Notes under the pieces: model-generated
Database searches by the model: none
Told to the model about the DNA's origin: nothing
What the model saw: the letters and a program-made list of their open reading frames with translations, nothing else
In this document: positions 1 to 7,432 of the stretch, in pieces
How the letters are laid out: the number at the start of each line of letters is the position of its first letter
Numbering within the stretch: the stretch's first letter is position 1
Assembly: GCA_023388385.1 (NCBI GenBank)
Contig: JAEWGK010000063.1
Coordinates: forward strand, 1-7,512
Reading direction: 5' to 3'
Source of the DNA: Actinomycetes bacterium
GTDB taxonomy: Bacteria > Actinomycetota > Actinomycetes > Mycobacteriales > Mycobacteriaceae
Length of the DNA stretch: 7,512 bases
Translations under genes and position numbers: made by a program

Positions 1-843
1 CTTGCGCCCGGCACGTGGACGTCGCTGGCGCCGCACGTGCCCGTCCTCCTCGGCATCGTCATGCTGTGCATGGGCATGACGCTGACCGTCCCGGACCTGA
101 CGTCGGTGGCCCAGCGCCCGGCGGTCGTGGGCCTCGGCATCGCCGCGCAGTTCATCATCATGCCGCTGGCCGCGTGGCTCATCGCATGGGCGCTGCGCCT
201 TCCGCCGGAACTCGCCGCCGGCCTCATCCTCGTCGGCTGCGCCCCCGGCGGGACGTCGTCCAACGTCGTGACATACCTCGCCCGCGGCGACGTCGGCATC
301 TCGGTTGCCGTGACCACCTGCTCGACGCTGCTGGCGCCACTGCTCACCCCGCTGCTCACGCTGTGGCTGGCGGGCACCTACATGGAGGTCGACGCGGGCT
401 CGATGGTCGTCAGCATCATCAAGACGGTCATCGTCCCCGTCGCCGTCGGCGTCGTGCTGCGCATCGTCGCCCGCCGGGCCGTCGAGAAGCTGCAGCCTCT
501 GTTCCCGTGGGTGTCGGGAATCGTGATCGCGATGATCGTCGCCACCGTCGTCGCGGGCTCCGCGGACAAGATCATCTCCGCGGGCGTCATCGTCCTCGTC
601 GCCGTGATTCTGCACAACGCCGTCGGCCTCACCCTCGGCTGGCTGGCGGGCCGGGCCGTGGGCCTGGACGTCAGCACGCGCCGTGCGCTCTCGTTCGAGG
701 TCGGCCTGCAGAACTCCGGCCTGGCCGCAACGCTGGCCGGCCAGTACCTCACGCCGCTGGCGGCGCTGCCGGCCGCGGTGTTCAGCCTCTGGCACAACCT
801 GTCGGGCGCGTTCGTCGCGTCCGTCATGGCCCGCCGGGGCTAG
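1..843 (+). CDS. BASS-family Na+-dependent transporter (bile acid:sodium symporter-like), 5' truncated by window edge
   Basis: This is an integral membrane transporter of the bile acid:Na+ symporter (BASS) superfamily, which couples Na+ entry to uptake of an organic anion. The frame is open from base 1 through a TAG at 841-843, giving 280 visible residues. The visible start resembles the interior of the first helical region, so the true start lies upstream; the in-frame ATG at 61 is internal. Family hallmarks are visible: GCAPGGTSSNVV at residues 79-90, followed by TYLARGD, and FEVGLQNSG at about 202-210, the segment that carries conserved Na+-site polar residues in this family. A closing SLWHNLSGA motif lies near residues 262-270. 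Alternating hydrophobic stretches fit a multi-helix carrier of roughly 300 residues. Bacterial members carry bile acids, pantoate or other carboxylates, and the substrate cannot be told here. The gene converges on rel and has no evident functional link to it. Family is confident; substrate is unknown. Confidence 0.9.
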   Translation, partial: LAPGTWTSLAPHVPVLLGIVMLCMGMTLTVPDLTSVAQRPAVVGLGIAAQFIIMPLAAWLIAWALRLPPELAAGLILVGCAPGGTSSNVVTYLARGDVGISVAVTTCSTLLAPLLTPLLTLWLAGTYMEVDAGSMVVSIIKTVIVPVAVGVVLRIVARRAVEKLQPLFPWVSGIVIAMIVATVVAGSADKIISAGVIVLVAVILHNAVGLTLGWLAGRAVGLDVSTRRALSFEVGLQNSGLAATLAGQYLTPLAALPAAVFSLWHNLSGAFVASVMARRG

Positions 844-890
844 GCGGCCCGGGGTAGGCCGCGCCTGGCATCAGGGGGCCCGGCCGCCCC
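844..890. terminator. GC-rich hairpins in the convergent gap (possible bidirectional terminator)
   Basis: The 55-bp gap between the stops of the transporter (843) and rel (899) contains two short stem-loops. One is a 6-bp stem at 844-849 paired with 857-862, just after the transporter stop. The other is a 5-bp G/C stem at 875-879 paired with 886-890, just after the rel stop when read on the minus strand. The outer arms at 843-849 and 882-888 (GGCGGCC / GGCCGCC) can also pair into one larger structure. No T-tract follows on either strand, so this is at best a non-canonical terminator of the kind often suggested for high-GC actinobacteria. In DNA this GC-rich, such pairing could also be chance. 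Confidence 0.35.
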
Positions 891-898
891 GGAGCCAC

Positions 899-3160
899 CT
901 ACCCGCCGGAGGTCACGCGGAAGACGTCGTAGACGCCCTCCACGCCGCGCAGCACGGAGATGATGTAGCCGAGCTGCTTGGTGTCGGAGACCTCGAAGGT
1001 GAAGCGCATCGTCGCCACGGAATCCTCCGCGGTGTGCGACGACGTCGCCATGATGGGCACCTTCTGGTCGGAGATGGTCCGCGTGATCTCCGACAGCAGA
1101 CCGTGCCGGTCGAGCGCCTCGATCTGGATGGTCACCGTGAACACCGCCCCGGTGGACTCATCGGCCCAGGTGACGGAGATGATGCGCTCTGGCTCCTCCC
1201 GCAGCCGCGCCGCGTTGGTGCAGTCGGTGCGGTGGACGGAGACGCCTCCGCCGCGGGTGACGAAGCCGAAGATGTCGTCGCCCGGCACCGGCGTACAGCA
1301 CTTCGCCAGCTTCGCCATCATGTCGGCGCTGCCCTCCACCAGGACGCCGGCCCCGTCGGCGCGCGCCCGCTTCTTCGGCGCCTGCAGCGCGGACAGCGGG
1401 GTGCGGGCGACGAGCTGGTCCTCCGCGTCGTCGGCCGACGCGAACTGGGCCATCAGGCGGTTGGTCACGTGTCCTGGCTTGACGCGCCCCAGTCCGATGG
1501 CCGTGTACAGGCCGTCGACGTCGGAATAGTTCAGCTCCTTGGCGATGCGGTCCATCGACTCCGGCGTGAACAGCCGGTGCATGGGCAGCCCGCCGCGCTG
1601 GATCTCCGCCGCCAGCGCGTCGCGGCCGGCCTCCAGCGCCTGGTCGCGGCGCTCCTGGTTGAACCACTGGCGGATCTTCGACCGGGCGCGCGGCGAGCGG
1701 ACGAACGACTCCCAGTCCTTCGACGGCCCTGCCTGCGGGTCCTTCGACGTGAACACCTCGACCCGGTCGCCGGTCTTCAGCGCGGACTCCAGGGCGACGA
1801 GCTTGCCGTTGACTTTCGCGCCGATGCAGCGGTGGCCGACCTCGGTGTGCACCGCATAGGCGAAGTCCACCGGGGTCGCGTCGGTCGGGAGCGTGACGAC
1901 GTCCCCCTTCGGGGTGAACACGAAGATCTCGTTGGACGCCAGGTCGTACCGCAGAGAGTCGAGGAACTCGTTGGGGTCGGCGGCCTCGCGCTGCCAGTCG
2001 AGCAGCTGGCGCATCCACGCCATCTGATCGACCTCGGCCTTATCGCCGCGGTGGGAGCCCTTGGTCTCCTTGTACCGCCAGTGCGCGGCGATGCCGTACT
2101 CGGCGTTGTAGTGCATCTCGTGGGTGCGGATCTGCACCTCCAGCGGCTTGCCGCCAGGGCCGATGACGGTGGTGTGCAGCGACTGGTAGACGCCGAAGCG
2201 CGGGGCGCTGATGTAGTCCTTGAAGCGGCCCGGCATCGGCTGGTACAGCGAATGGACGGCGCCGATGGCGGCGTAACAGTCCTTCACCGTGTCGACGAGG
2301 ACGCGGACGCCGACGAGGTCGTAGATCTCGTTGAACTCGTGGCCACGCACGATCATCTTCTGGTAGATCGACCAGTAGTGCTTCGGACGGCCCTCGACGC
2401 GGGCGCTGATGTGCGCCTTGCGCAGGTCGTTGGTCAGCTCGTCGGAAACGAGCCGCAGGTACTCGTCGCGCTGCGGGGCACGGTCGGCGACCAGGCGGAC
2501 GACCTCGTCGTACTTCTTCGGGTAGAGAATGGCGAAGGACAGGTCCTCCAGCTCCCACTTCACGCTGGCCATGCCCAGGCGGTGGGCCAGGGGCGCGATG
2601 ACCTCGAGGGTCTCGCGGGCCTTCTTCGCCTGCTTCTCCGGAGGCAGAAAGCGCATCGTGCGCATGTTGTGCAGCCGGTCGCACACCTTGATGACCAGGA
2701 CACGGGGGTCCTTCGACATGGCGATGACCATCTTGCGGACGGTCTCGGCCTCCGCGGCGGAGCCGAGCGCGACCTTGTCCAGCTTGGTCACGCCGTCGAC
2801 GAGGCGCGCGACCTCGGGGCCGAAGTCCCGTTCCAGGTCCCCGAGGCCGTAGTCGGTGTCCTCCACCGTGTCGTGCAGGAGCGCCGCGACGAGGGTCGTG
2901 GTGTCCATGCCGATCTCGGCAGCGATGACGGCGACGGCCAGCGGGTGGGTGATGTACGGTTCGCCGGACTTGCGGTAGACGCCCTCGTGGAGCCGTTCGG
3001 CGGTGTCGTAGGCGCGCTGCAGCACCGCGACGTCGGCCCGGGGGTGAACCTCCCGGTGGATCGCCACCAGGGGGTCGAGCACGGGGCGGACGCGCGTACG
3101 ACCGCCGGTGAGGCTCCTCGCGAGCTTCGCCCCGTACCTTCGCGCGCCCAGATCCGTCAT
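899..3160 (-). CDS. rel: Bifunctional (p)ppGpp synthetase/hydrolase Rel (long RSH protein)
   Basis: Rel transfers pyrophosphate from ATP to GTP or GDP to make (p)ppGpp, and hydrolyses it again, controlling the stringent response from the ribosome. The 753-residue length is normal for long RSH proteins. Domains in order: an HD hydrolase with H72, the H96-D97 pair in HDTVEDT, and D161 in CDRLHNMRT; a synthetase at about 240-365 with D281 in YDLVGVRV, the G-loop region at 312-330, and E341 in EVQIRT; a TGS domain at about 410-472; a helical region; a zinc-finger-like domain with C621, C622 and C647; and a C-terminal ACT domain at about 672-750. The synthetase has RFKD at 312-315, the RxKD form typical of bifunctional enzymes rather than the ExDD form of synthesis-only RelA, and the hydrolase residues are intact, so both activities are expected. 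The ATG at 3160 follows a GGAGGG 10 nt upstream, inside the end of apt, 3 bp after its stop, which suggests translational coupling. Confidence 0.97.
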   Translation of the reverse strand: MTDLGARRYGAKLARSLTGGRTRVRPVLDPLVAIHREVHPRADVAVLQRAYDTAERLHEGVYRKSGEPYITHPLAVAVIAAEIGMDTTTLVAALLHDTVEDTDYGLGDLERDFGPEVARLVDGVTKLDKVALGSAAEAETVRKMVIAMSKDPRVLVIKVCDRLHNMRTMRFLPPEKQAKKARETLEVIAPLAHRLGMASVKWELEDLSFAILYPKKYDEVVRLVADRAPQRDEYLRLVSDELTNDLRKAHISARVEGRPKHYWSIYQKMIVRGHEFNEIYDLVGVRVLVDTVKDCYAAIGAVHSLYQPMPGRFKDYISAPRFGVYQSLHTTVIGPGGKPLEVQIRTHEMHYNAEYGIAAHWRYKETKGSHRGDKAEVDQMAWMRQLLDWQREAADPNEFLDSLRYDLASNEIFVFTPKGDVVTLPTDATPVDFAYAVHTEVGHRCIGAKVNGKLVALESALKTGDRVEVFTSKDPQAGPSKDWESFVRSPRARSKIRQWFNQERRDQALEAGRDALAAEIQRGGLPMHRLFTPESMDRIAKELNYSDVDGLYTAIGLGRVKPGHVTNRLMAQFASADDAEDQLVARTPLSALQAPKKRARADGAGVLVEGSADMMAKLAKCCTPVPGDDIFGFVTRGGGVSVHRTDCTNAARLREEPERIISVTWADESTGAVFTVTIQIEALDRHGLLSEITRTISDQKVPIMATSSHTAEDSVATMRFTFEVSDTKQLGYIISVLRGVEGVYDVFRVTSGG

Positions 3161-3163
3161 GTC

Positions 3164-3709
3164 CTATCGGCCCTCCGGTGAGTCGACGACGTAGATGTCG
3201 GTGCCGGCCAGCGCCTCGCGCCCGCCGAGGCCCTCAACCTCGAGCACGACGCACAGGCCGCCGATCGTGGCGCCGCAATGCTCCAGCAACTTCATGGCGG
3301 CGCCCATCGTTCCGCCGGTGGCCAGCACGTCGTCGACGAGGACGACGCGGCGGCCCTCAAGGTCGATGCCGTTGGCCGGGACCTCGAGGGCGGCGGTGCC
3401 GTACTCGAGTTCGTAGACCTCGGAGTGGACCGGCGGGGGCAGCTTGCCCTTCTTGCGCACCGCCAGCAGTCCGACGCCCAGCTTGTAGGCGACGGCCGAG
3501 CCGAGCAGGAAGCCGCGGGCGTCGAGGCCCGCGATCACCTCCGCGCCCATCGCGCGGCACCGCTCGGTGAGGTCGTCGATGATGAGGCGGAACCCCTCGG
3601 CGTCCGCGAGCGCGGGCGTGAGGTCCTCGAAGACGACGCCCTCCTCCGGGAAGTCGGGGACGAAGCGAATGAGGTCCGCGAGGGCCTCCCTGGCGTTGGC
3701 GTAGGTCAC
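3164..3709 (-). CDS. apt: Adenine phosphoribosyltransferase
   Basis: Apt is a cytoplasmic purine-salvage enzyme that joins adenine to PRPP, giving AMP and pyrophosphate. The 181-residue product matches the usual size. Visible motifs: [13 protein letters not shown] near the N-terminus (the FP..GI.F.D.TP family signature), GLDARGF at 61-67 (usually GIEARGF), the RKKGKLP loop at 85-91, YELEYG at 99-104 with the likely catalytic acidic residue, and the PRPP-binding loop [13 protein letters not shown] at 122-134. The start is GTG at 3709, chosen because GGAGG lies 10 nt upstream at 3720-3724 and the N-terminus matches the family length. The gene follows the secF terminator closely, and its stop is 3 bp before rel. 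The apt-rel pairing is the standard one in corynebacteria and mycobacteria. The solute-binding lipoprotein gene that usually precedes apt there is absent. Confidence 0.96.
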   Translation of the reverse strand: MTYANAREALADLIRFVPDFPEEGVVFEDLTPALADAEGFRLIIDDLTERCRAMGAEVIAGLDARGFLLGSAVAYKLGVGLLAVRKKGKLPPPVHSEVYELEYGTAALEVPANGIDLEGRRVVLVDDVLATGGTMGAAMKLLEHCGATIGGLCVVLEVEGLGGREALAGTDIYVVDSPEGR

Positions 3710-3737
3710 TGGGCTGAAACCTCCGGGGAAATAAGGA

Positions 3738-3778
3738 GAAGCGGACCGGGTACCCGTACAGGTTACCCGGCCCGCTTC
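3738..3778 (-). terminator. Strong hairpin terminator between secF and apt
   Basis: This is an 18-bp inverted repeat with arms at 3738-3755 and 3761-3778 and a 5-nt loop. Read as minus-strand RNA, it has one G-U wobble and one A-G mismatch near the loop. It begins 7 nt after the secF TGA stop (3786-3788). On the minus strand it is followed by a T-rich but interrupted run (TCTCCTTATTT) and then by the apt ribosome-binding site. Position, stem strength and tail fit a Rho-independent terminator for yajC-secD-secF. Because apt starts only 28 nt beyond it, it could also serve as a partial attenuator or as a barrier that protects mRNA ends. Confidence 0.8.
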
Positions 3779-3785
3779 CCGTCGA

Positions 3786-5063
3786 TCAGCGGGATCCCGG
3801 TCGCCACGTCAGCGGAGCGTCGCCGTCATCCCCGGATTCGCGCGGGGACTCGGGCGTGACGACGGTCCGGCGCGGCGTCGGGTCGTCCCGGGCGTCGTCC
3901 GTGGTCGCGGGCGTCGCGACGGACCGGGCCGCGGCGGGGGCCTCCCCGCCGGCGCGGGCGACGCCGTCACGCGGCTGCGCGTGATCGGCGTCCGCGCCCA
4001 CGTCCGGCTCGCCGGGGTGCTCGCCGCGGGCGGAGCGGACCTTGTCGTCGTGCTCCCGGAACCTCCGCTGGCGGCGCTTGAGCCAGACCAGGATCGGCGC
4101 GACGAGCAGGACCGAGGAGAACGTGCCCTGGATGATGCCGATGAACTGGATGACGGCCAGGTCCGCCAGCGTGCCGACGCCCAACAGGCCGACGGCGATG
4201 ACGAGCAGCGCGATGATCGGCAGCAACGTCGAGACACTGGTGTTGATGGAGCGCATGATCGTCTGGTTCACCGCAAGGTTCACCAGCTCGCCGTAGGTGC
4301 GGCGGGTCGACTGCTCGAAGCCCGCCGTGTTCTCCTCGACCTTGTCGAAGACGACGACGGTGTCGTAGAGCGAGAACGACAGGACGGTGAGCAGGCCGAT
4401 GATGGTCGCCGGGGTGACCTCGAGGCCCAGCAGGGCGTAGATGCCCAGGATGACCACGCCGTCGACCACCAGGCCGCCGATGGCGGCAATGGCCATGTCC
4501 CTCTCGAACCGGATCATGATGTAGATGAACACCAGGACCATGAACACCCCGGCGGCCAGCAACATCCGGTCCGTGATCGTCGAGCCCCAGGACTCCGAGA
4601 TGGTCGAATCGCCGACGGCGTCGGGGGTGACCCTGCCGGTGTTGTCCTTCGGCTGGAACTCCTCGTACAGGGCCAGGCGGGCGTCCTGGATCTGTTGGTC
4701 GGTCAGGGAGGCCGAGGTGATCTCCATGATGCGGCCCTCCCCGGAGCCGACGATCTGGACCTGCTCCGGCTCGACGCCGGTGGCGTCCTCGAAGACCTGC
4801 TCGACCTGCTGCTCGGTGACCTGCTCCGGGGGCATGGTCATGCGGGTGCCACCCTCGAAGTCAATGCCCAGGGAGAACCCCCGGATGAGCATCGCGGCGA
4901 CGGCGATGACCAGGACGACACCGAACGCGGTGAACCAGCGGCGCGAGCGGCCGATGACGTCGATGCCGCCGGCGCCGGTGTACAGGCGCTGGAGGAAGCC
5001 GGTCGGCTCCCCCGCGCGCTCCGCCTCGATCGGGGCGACGGCGGTGGTGGTGCGATCGCTCAT
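3786..5063 (-). CDS. secF: Protein translocase subunit SecF
   Basis: SecF is the inner-membrane partner of SecD; together they use the proton gradient to pull exported proteins through and clear them from SecYEG. The 425-residue protein has a short cytoplasmic N-terminus, TM1 at about 43-61, the conserved [11 protein letters not shown] at 65-75, an extracytoplasmic domain to about 164, and five further membrane helices (about 165-184, 189-212, 216-239, 281-304 and 306-328). The TM4 motif [13 protein letters not shown] at 233-245 carries D234, and [12 protein letters not shown] starts at R271. By motif alignment these are the proton-transfer Asp and Arg known in SecF. Residues from about 329 on form a basic stretch and then an Asp/Ala/Pro/Arg-rich hydrophilic tail of about 90 residues, probably disordered. 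The ATG at 5063 has GAGGAGG 10 nt upstream and lies 2 bp after the secD stop, so translation is probably coupled. Confidence 0.97.
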   Translation of the reverse strand: MSDRTTTAVAPIEAERAGEPTGFLQRLYTGAGGIDVIGRSRRWFTAFGVVLVIAVAAMLIRGFSLGIDFEGGTRMTMPPEQVTEQQVEQVFEDATGVEPEQVQIVGSGEGRIMEITSASLTDQQIQDARLALYEEFQPKDNTGRVTPDAVGDSTISESWGSTITDRMLLAAGVFMVLVFIYIMIRFERDMAIAAIGGLVVDGVVILGIYALLGLEVTPATIIGLLTVLSFSLYDTVVVFDKVEENTAGFEQSTRRTYGELVNLAVNQTIMRSINTSVSTLLPIIALLVIAVGLLGVGTLADLAVIQFIGIIQGTFSSVLLVAPILVWLKRRQRRFREHDDKVRSARGEHPGEPDVGADADHAQPRDGVARAGGEAPAAARSVATPATTDDARDDPTPRRTVVTPESPRESGDDGDAPLTWRPGSR

Positions 5064-5065
5064 GG

Positions 5066-6961
5066 CTACTTCGCCTCCTCGGCAGTCTGGTGGGCGATGC
5101 GGCGCTCGGAGTCCGCCGGCAGCTCCCTGCCCGCGCGGCGGCGGTCCCGCGCCAGCTCCATGACGGAACCGAAGCCGTTCATCGACGGCTGCGCCATCGC
5201 GGGCTTCCGGGACGCGAGCACGACCAGCGGGGCGGTGACCAGGAACGCCGTGATGATGTCGAACGTGGTGGACAGGCCCAGCGTGAACGCGAAGCCCTTC
5301 ACGTCACCGACGGCCAGGATGTACAGCACCACCGCGGCGATGATGGACACGAAGTTGCCGGTCCAGATCGTGCGGCGGGCCCGGCGCCATGCCCGCGGCA
5401 CGGACGAGCGGAATGTTCGGCCGTCGCGGATCTCGTCCTTGATGCGCTCGAAGAACACGATGAACGAGTCCGCCGTCGTGCCGATGGAGATGATGATGCC
5501 GGCGATGCCGGCAAGGTCCAGGCTGTAGCCGATCCAGCGGCCCAGCAGCACCAGGACGCCGTAGACCATCGCGCCGGCCGCGGCCAACGAGACGACGGAG
5601 ATGGCGCCCAGGCCGCGGTACATGGCCACGGCGTACAGGACGATGAGCGCGACGCCCACGAGACCCGCGATGATGCCGGCCTGCAGCGAGGCGGCGCCGA
5701 GGGTCGGTGGGATCGTCGTCGTCGTGCCGCCCGGCTCGCCGTTCTCGCCGGCGAAGCTCAGCGGCAGCGCGCCGTAGCGCAGGTTGTTCGCCAGGGTCTG
5801 CGCCTCCTCGACCGTGAAGTCGCCCGTGATGCGGGTGAACTCGCCGACCGGGGTGGGCTCCTGGATGACCGGGGCGCTGATGACCTGGGAGTCCAGGACG
5901 ATGGCGATGCGCTGGTTCAGCATGTCGGTGGTCAGCTTGGTCCACGTGCGGGCGCCCGCGTCGGCGTTGCCCGACTTGAACTTGAAGGACACCTGCACCT
6001 GGCCGGACTGCTGGTCGAATCCGCCGTTGATCGGCGCGTTCGTGTCGATGTCATCGCCGGACAGGCGGTTGCCGTTCTCTTCGTCGGTGTCGCCGACGAC
6101 CAGCGGGGCCGGGCCGAGCGGCAGCACCTGGCCGGGGCTCGACGGGTCGCACGACAGCAGGGGCAGGCGCGGGTCATCGGCGCCGGTCAACGGGTCGACG
6201 CGGTTCGGGTCCTCGCAGCGCATGAGCGCGGAGGTGGCGAACTGCGTGGTCGGGTCGTCCGACTGGCGGGTGGCCAGCAGCACGTCGCGCGTCTCGGTGC
6301 GCTGCTCCGCCGCCTCGATGGAGTTCGCCGGCTCCGGCGGCGGGGTCGCGGCGACCGACGGGGCCTCCGGGATCTCCAGGTCAAGCTGCGGCGGCAGCTC
6401 CTGGTCGGGGAACTGCTGCTCAAACGCCTGCTTCTGCTGATCGATGTTCGAGCGGAACTGGTCGGTGAACTCCTTGAGGGAGGTGTTGGCCTCCTCCGGG
6501 GTCAGTAGGCCGACGCGGACCCACTCATCGGCGACCCGCCGCAGCTCGTCCGTCATCGCCTCCGGGTCCGGCGACGGCGCCTCGAGCACCGGGCGGAAGA
6601 ACAGCTGGGAGGTCTGGCCCAGGGTACGGGCCTGCTGGGAGTCCTCGCCGGGCACGGTGATCACCAGCGTGTCGCCGTCGGTGATGACCTGGGCGTTGCT
6701 GACGCCCATGCCGTTGACGCGGTTCTCCAGGATGGTGCGGGCCTGCTCGAGCTGATCCGGCGTCGGGTTCTGGCCCTGCGGGACCAGGGTGACGCGGGTG
6801 CCGCCCTGCAGGTCGATGCCGAGCTTGGGGGTCGGTTTGCCGTCGCCGGTGAAGAACACCAGCGCGTACGTCACCACGAGGATGACGACGAAGAGGCCGA
6901 GCGACCATTTCGGCCACGAGCCCCTGATGCCGCCGCCGGGGGGGCGCGTCTGTGCTGACAC
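5066..6961 (-). CDS. secD: Protein translocase subunit SecD
   Basis: SecD is the larger subunit of the SecDF export motor. The 631-residue product has TM1 at about 19-37, then LGIDLQGGTRVTL at 47-59, a long extracytoplasmic region to about 423, and five membrane helices (about 424-447, 450-472, 480-503, 533-553 and 558-583). The TM4 motif GTTADSFIVFFERIKDE at 494-510 contains D498, matching the essential proton-pathway Asp of SecD by alignment. The NNLRYGALPL motif at 392-401 closes the extracytoplasmic domain. Residues from about 125 to 300 form a Gln-, Pro- and acid-rich actinobacterial-type segment holding the only two cysteines, C249 and C271. The tail after about 585 is hydrophilic. The start is GTG at 6961, with AGGAG 9 nt upstream at 6971-6975. 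It sits between yajC and secF in the standard order. Confidence 0.97.
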   Translation of the reverse strand: MSAQTRPPGGGIRGSWPKWSLGLFVVILVVTYALVFFTGDGKPTPKLGIDLQGGTRVTLVPQGQNPTPDQLEQARTILENRVNGMGVSNAQVITDGDTLVITVPGEDSQQARTLGQTSQLFFRPVLEAPSPDPEAMTDELRRVADEWVRVGLLTPEEANTSLKEFTDQFRSNIDQQKQAFEQQFPDQELPPQLDLEIPEAPSVAATPPPEPANSIEAAEQRTETRDVLLATRQSDDPTTQFATSALMRCEDPNRVDPLTGADDPRLPLLSCDPSSPGQVLPLGPAPLVVGDTDEENGNRLSGDDIDTNAPINGGFDQQSGQVQVSFKFKSGNADAGARTWTKLTTDMLNQRIAIVLDSQVISAPVIQEPTPVGEFTRITGDFTVEEAQTLANNLRYGALPLSFAGENGEPGGTTTTIPPTLGAASLQAGIIAGLVGVALIVLYAVAMYRGLGAISVVSLAAAGAMVYGVLVLLGRWIGYSLDLAGIAGIIISIGTTADSFIVFFERIKDEIRDGRTFRSSVPRAWRRARRTIWTGNFVSIIAAVVLYILAVGDVKGFAFTLGLSTTFDIITAFLVTAPLVVLASRKPAMAQPSMNGFGSVMELARDRRRAGRELPADSERRIAHQTAEEAK

Positions 6962-6978
6962 TGTCGTTGTCTCCTAGC

Positions 6979-6993
6979 GGGGCGCGGCGCCCC
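6979..6993 (-). repeat. Perfect GC inverted repeat just upstream of the secD ribosome-binding site
   Basis: GGGGCGC at 6979-6985 and GCGCCCC at 6987-6993 are exact reverse complements around one base. As RNA this would form a 5-bp G/C stem with a 5-nt loop in the 51-nt yajC-secD gap, ending 3 nt before the secD AGGAG. There is no T-tract, so it is unlikely to be a terminator. It could affect mRNA processing or secD translation, or be chance in GC-rich DNA. Confidence 0.4.
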
Positions 6994-7012
6994 GGGTCCG
7001 GGTCGTGCGTTC

Positions 7013-7411
7013 TTAGGGGCGGTCCTGCGGATCGCGCGGATCCTCGATCCGATCCTCGGCCGGGCCGTCGGCGGGCGAGCCCGGGGCCTGGGCGTCGCCA
7101 GCGGGCTCCGCCGGGCCGGCCGCGGCGTCGGCGTCGTCGGCGGCGAGGCGGTCCTCGTCCGTGTGGTTGCGCATGATGGCGGCGCGCTCCCACACGGTGG
7201 TGACGCCCTGCGCGATGGTCAGCTCGACCGTGGTGTCGCCGAGGGACTCGACGATGCCGTGGACGCCCGCGCCCGTCTGGACGCGATCGCCGACCTGAAG
7301 CCGCGACTGCATGTCGCGGATGGCGCGGATCTGCTTGTTGTGCCGGAACGTCTGCCACAGCGGCAGCGCCAGCAGGATGAGCATGAGGATGAGAAGGAGC
7401 AAGGGGTCCAT
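7013..7411 (-). CDS. yajC: Sec translocon accessory protein YajC
   Basis: YajC is a small single-helix membrane protein that associates with SecDF and SecYEG. From the ATG at 7411 the product is 132 residues: an N-terminal membrane helix at about 3-20 (LLLLILMLILLALPLW core), a short basic stretch, and the YajC domain to about 85 with LQVGDRVQTGAGVHGIV and then VELTIAQGVTTVWERAAI. The last 45 or so residues are Ala/Pro/Asp-rich and probably disordered, as in other actinobacterial YajC proteins. The frame stays open upstream, and a GTG at 7432 would add seven residues. I prefer 7411 because the helix then starts at once, as usual in the family. Neither start has a clear Shine-Dalgarno, and a possible -10 lies 8 nt before the ATG. 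It is followed by secD after 51 bp. Identity is firm; the start is less so. Confidence 0.92.
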   Translation of the reverse strand: MDPLLLLILMLILLALPLWQTFRHNKQIRAIRDMQSRLQVGDRVQTGAGVHGIVESLGDTTVELTIAQGVTTVWERAAIMRNHTDEDRLAADDADAAAGPAEPAGDAQAPGSPADGPAEDRIEDPRDPQDRP

Positions 7412-7419
7412 GGGGCACG

Positions 7420-7425
7420 AGTGTA
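7420..7425 (-). promoter_or_regulatory. Candidate -10 element for a leaderless yajC transcript
   Basis: On the minus strand TACACT fits the TAnnnT -10 pattern of actinobacterial housekeeping promoters. It ends 8 nt before the yajC ATG, so transcription would begin at or within a few bases of the start codon. That agrees with the lack of a ribosome-binding site there. No good -35 hexamer is visible 16-18 nt further upstream, which is common in high-GC actinobacteria but weakens the call. Confidence 0.4.
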
Positions 7426-7432
7426 TAGGCAC

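Noticed and set aside
15..857. Plus-strand frame of 280 codons overlapping the transporter
   Set aside because: It encodes Arg/His/Gly-rich sequence with no membrane segments, whereas the frame starting at base 1 shows BASS-family motifs throughout.
683..3181. Very long plus-strand open frame (over 800 codons) antisense to rel
   Set aside because: The translation is low-complexity Arg/Asp/Leu/Val/Gly-rich sequence without domains. It covers the minus strand's well-matched Rel protein and arises from the scarcity of stop codons in GC-rich DNA.
3746..3770. Palindromic GGGTACCC and related sequence as a repressor operator
   Set aside because: It is part of the terminator stem; no second copy or known operator pattern is present to support regulator binding.
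3981..6508. Long plus-strand open frames antisense to secF and secD
   Set aside because: They have Asp/Gly/His/Arg-rich translations with no recognisable fold, and lie opposite clear SecF and SecD coding sequence.
6525..7418. Minus-strand frame of 297 codons overlapping yajC and the start of secD
   Set aside because: It is a frame-shifted shadow made of Arg/Pro/His-rich sequence; both overlapped genes match known families in their own frames.
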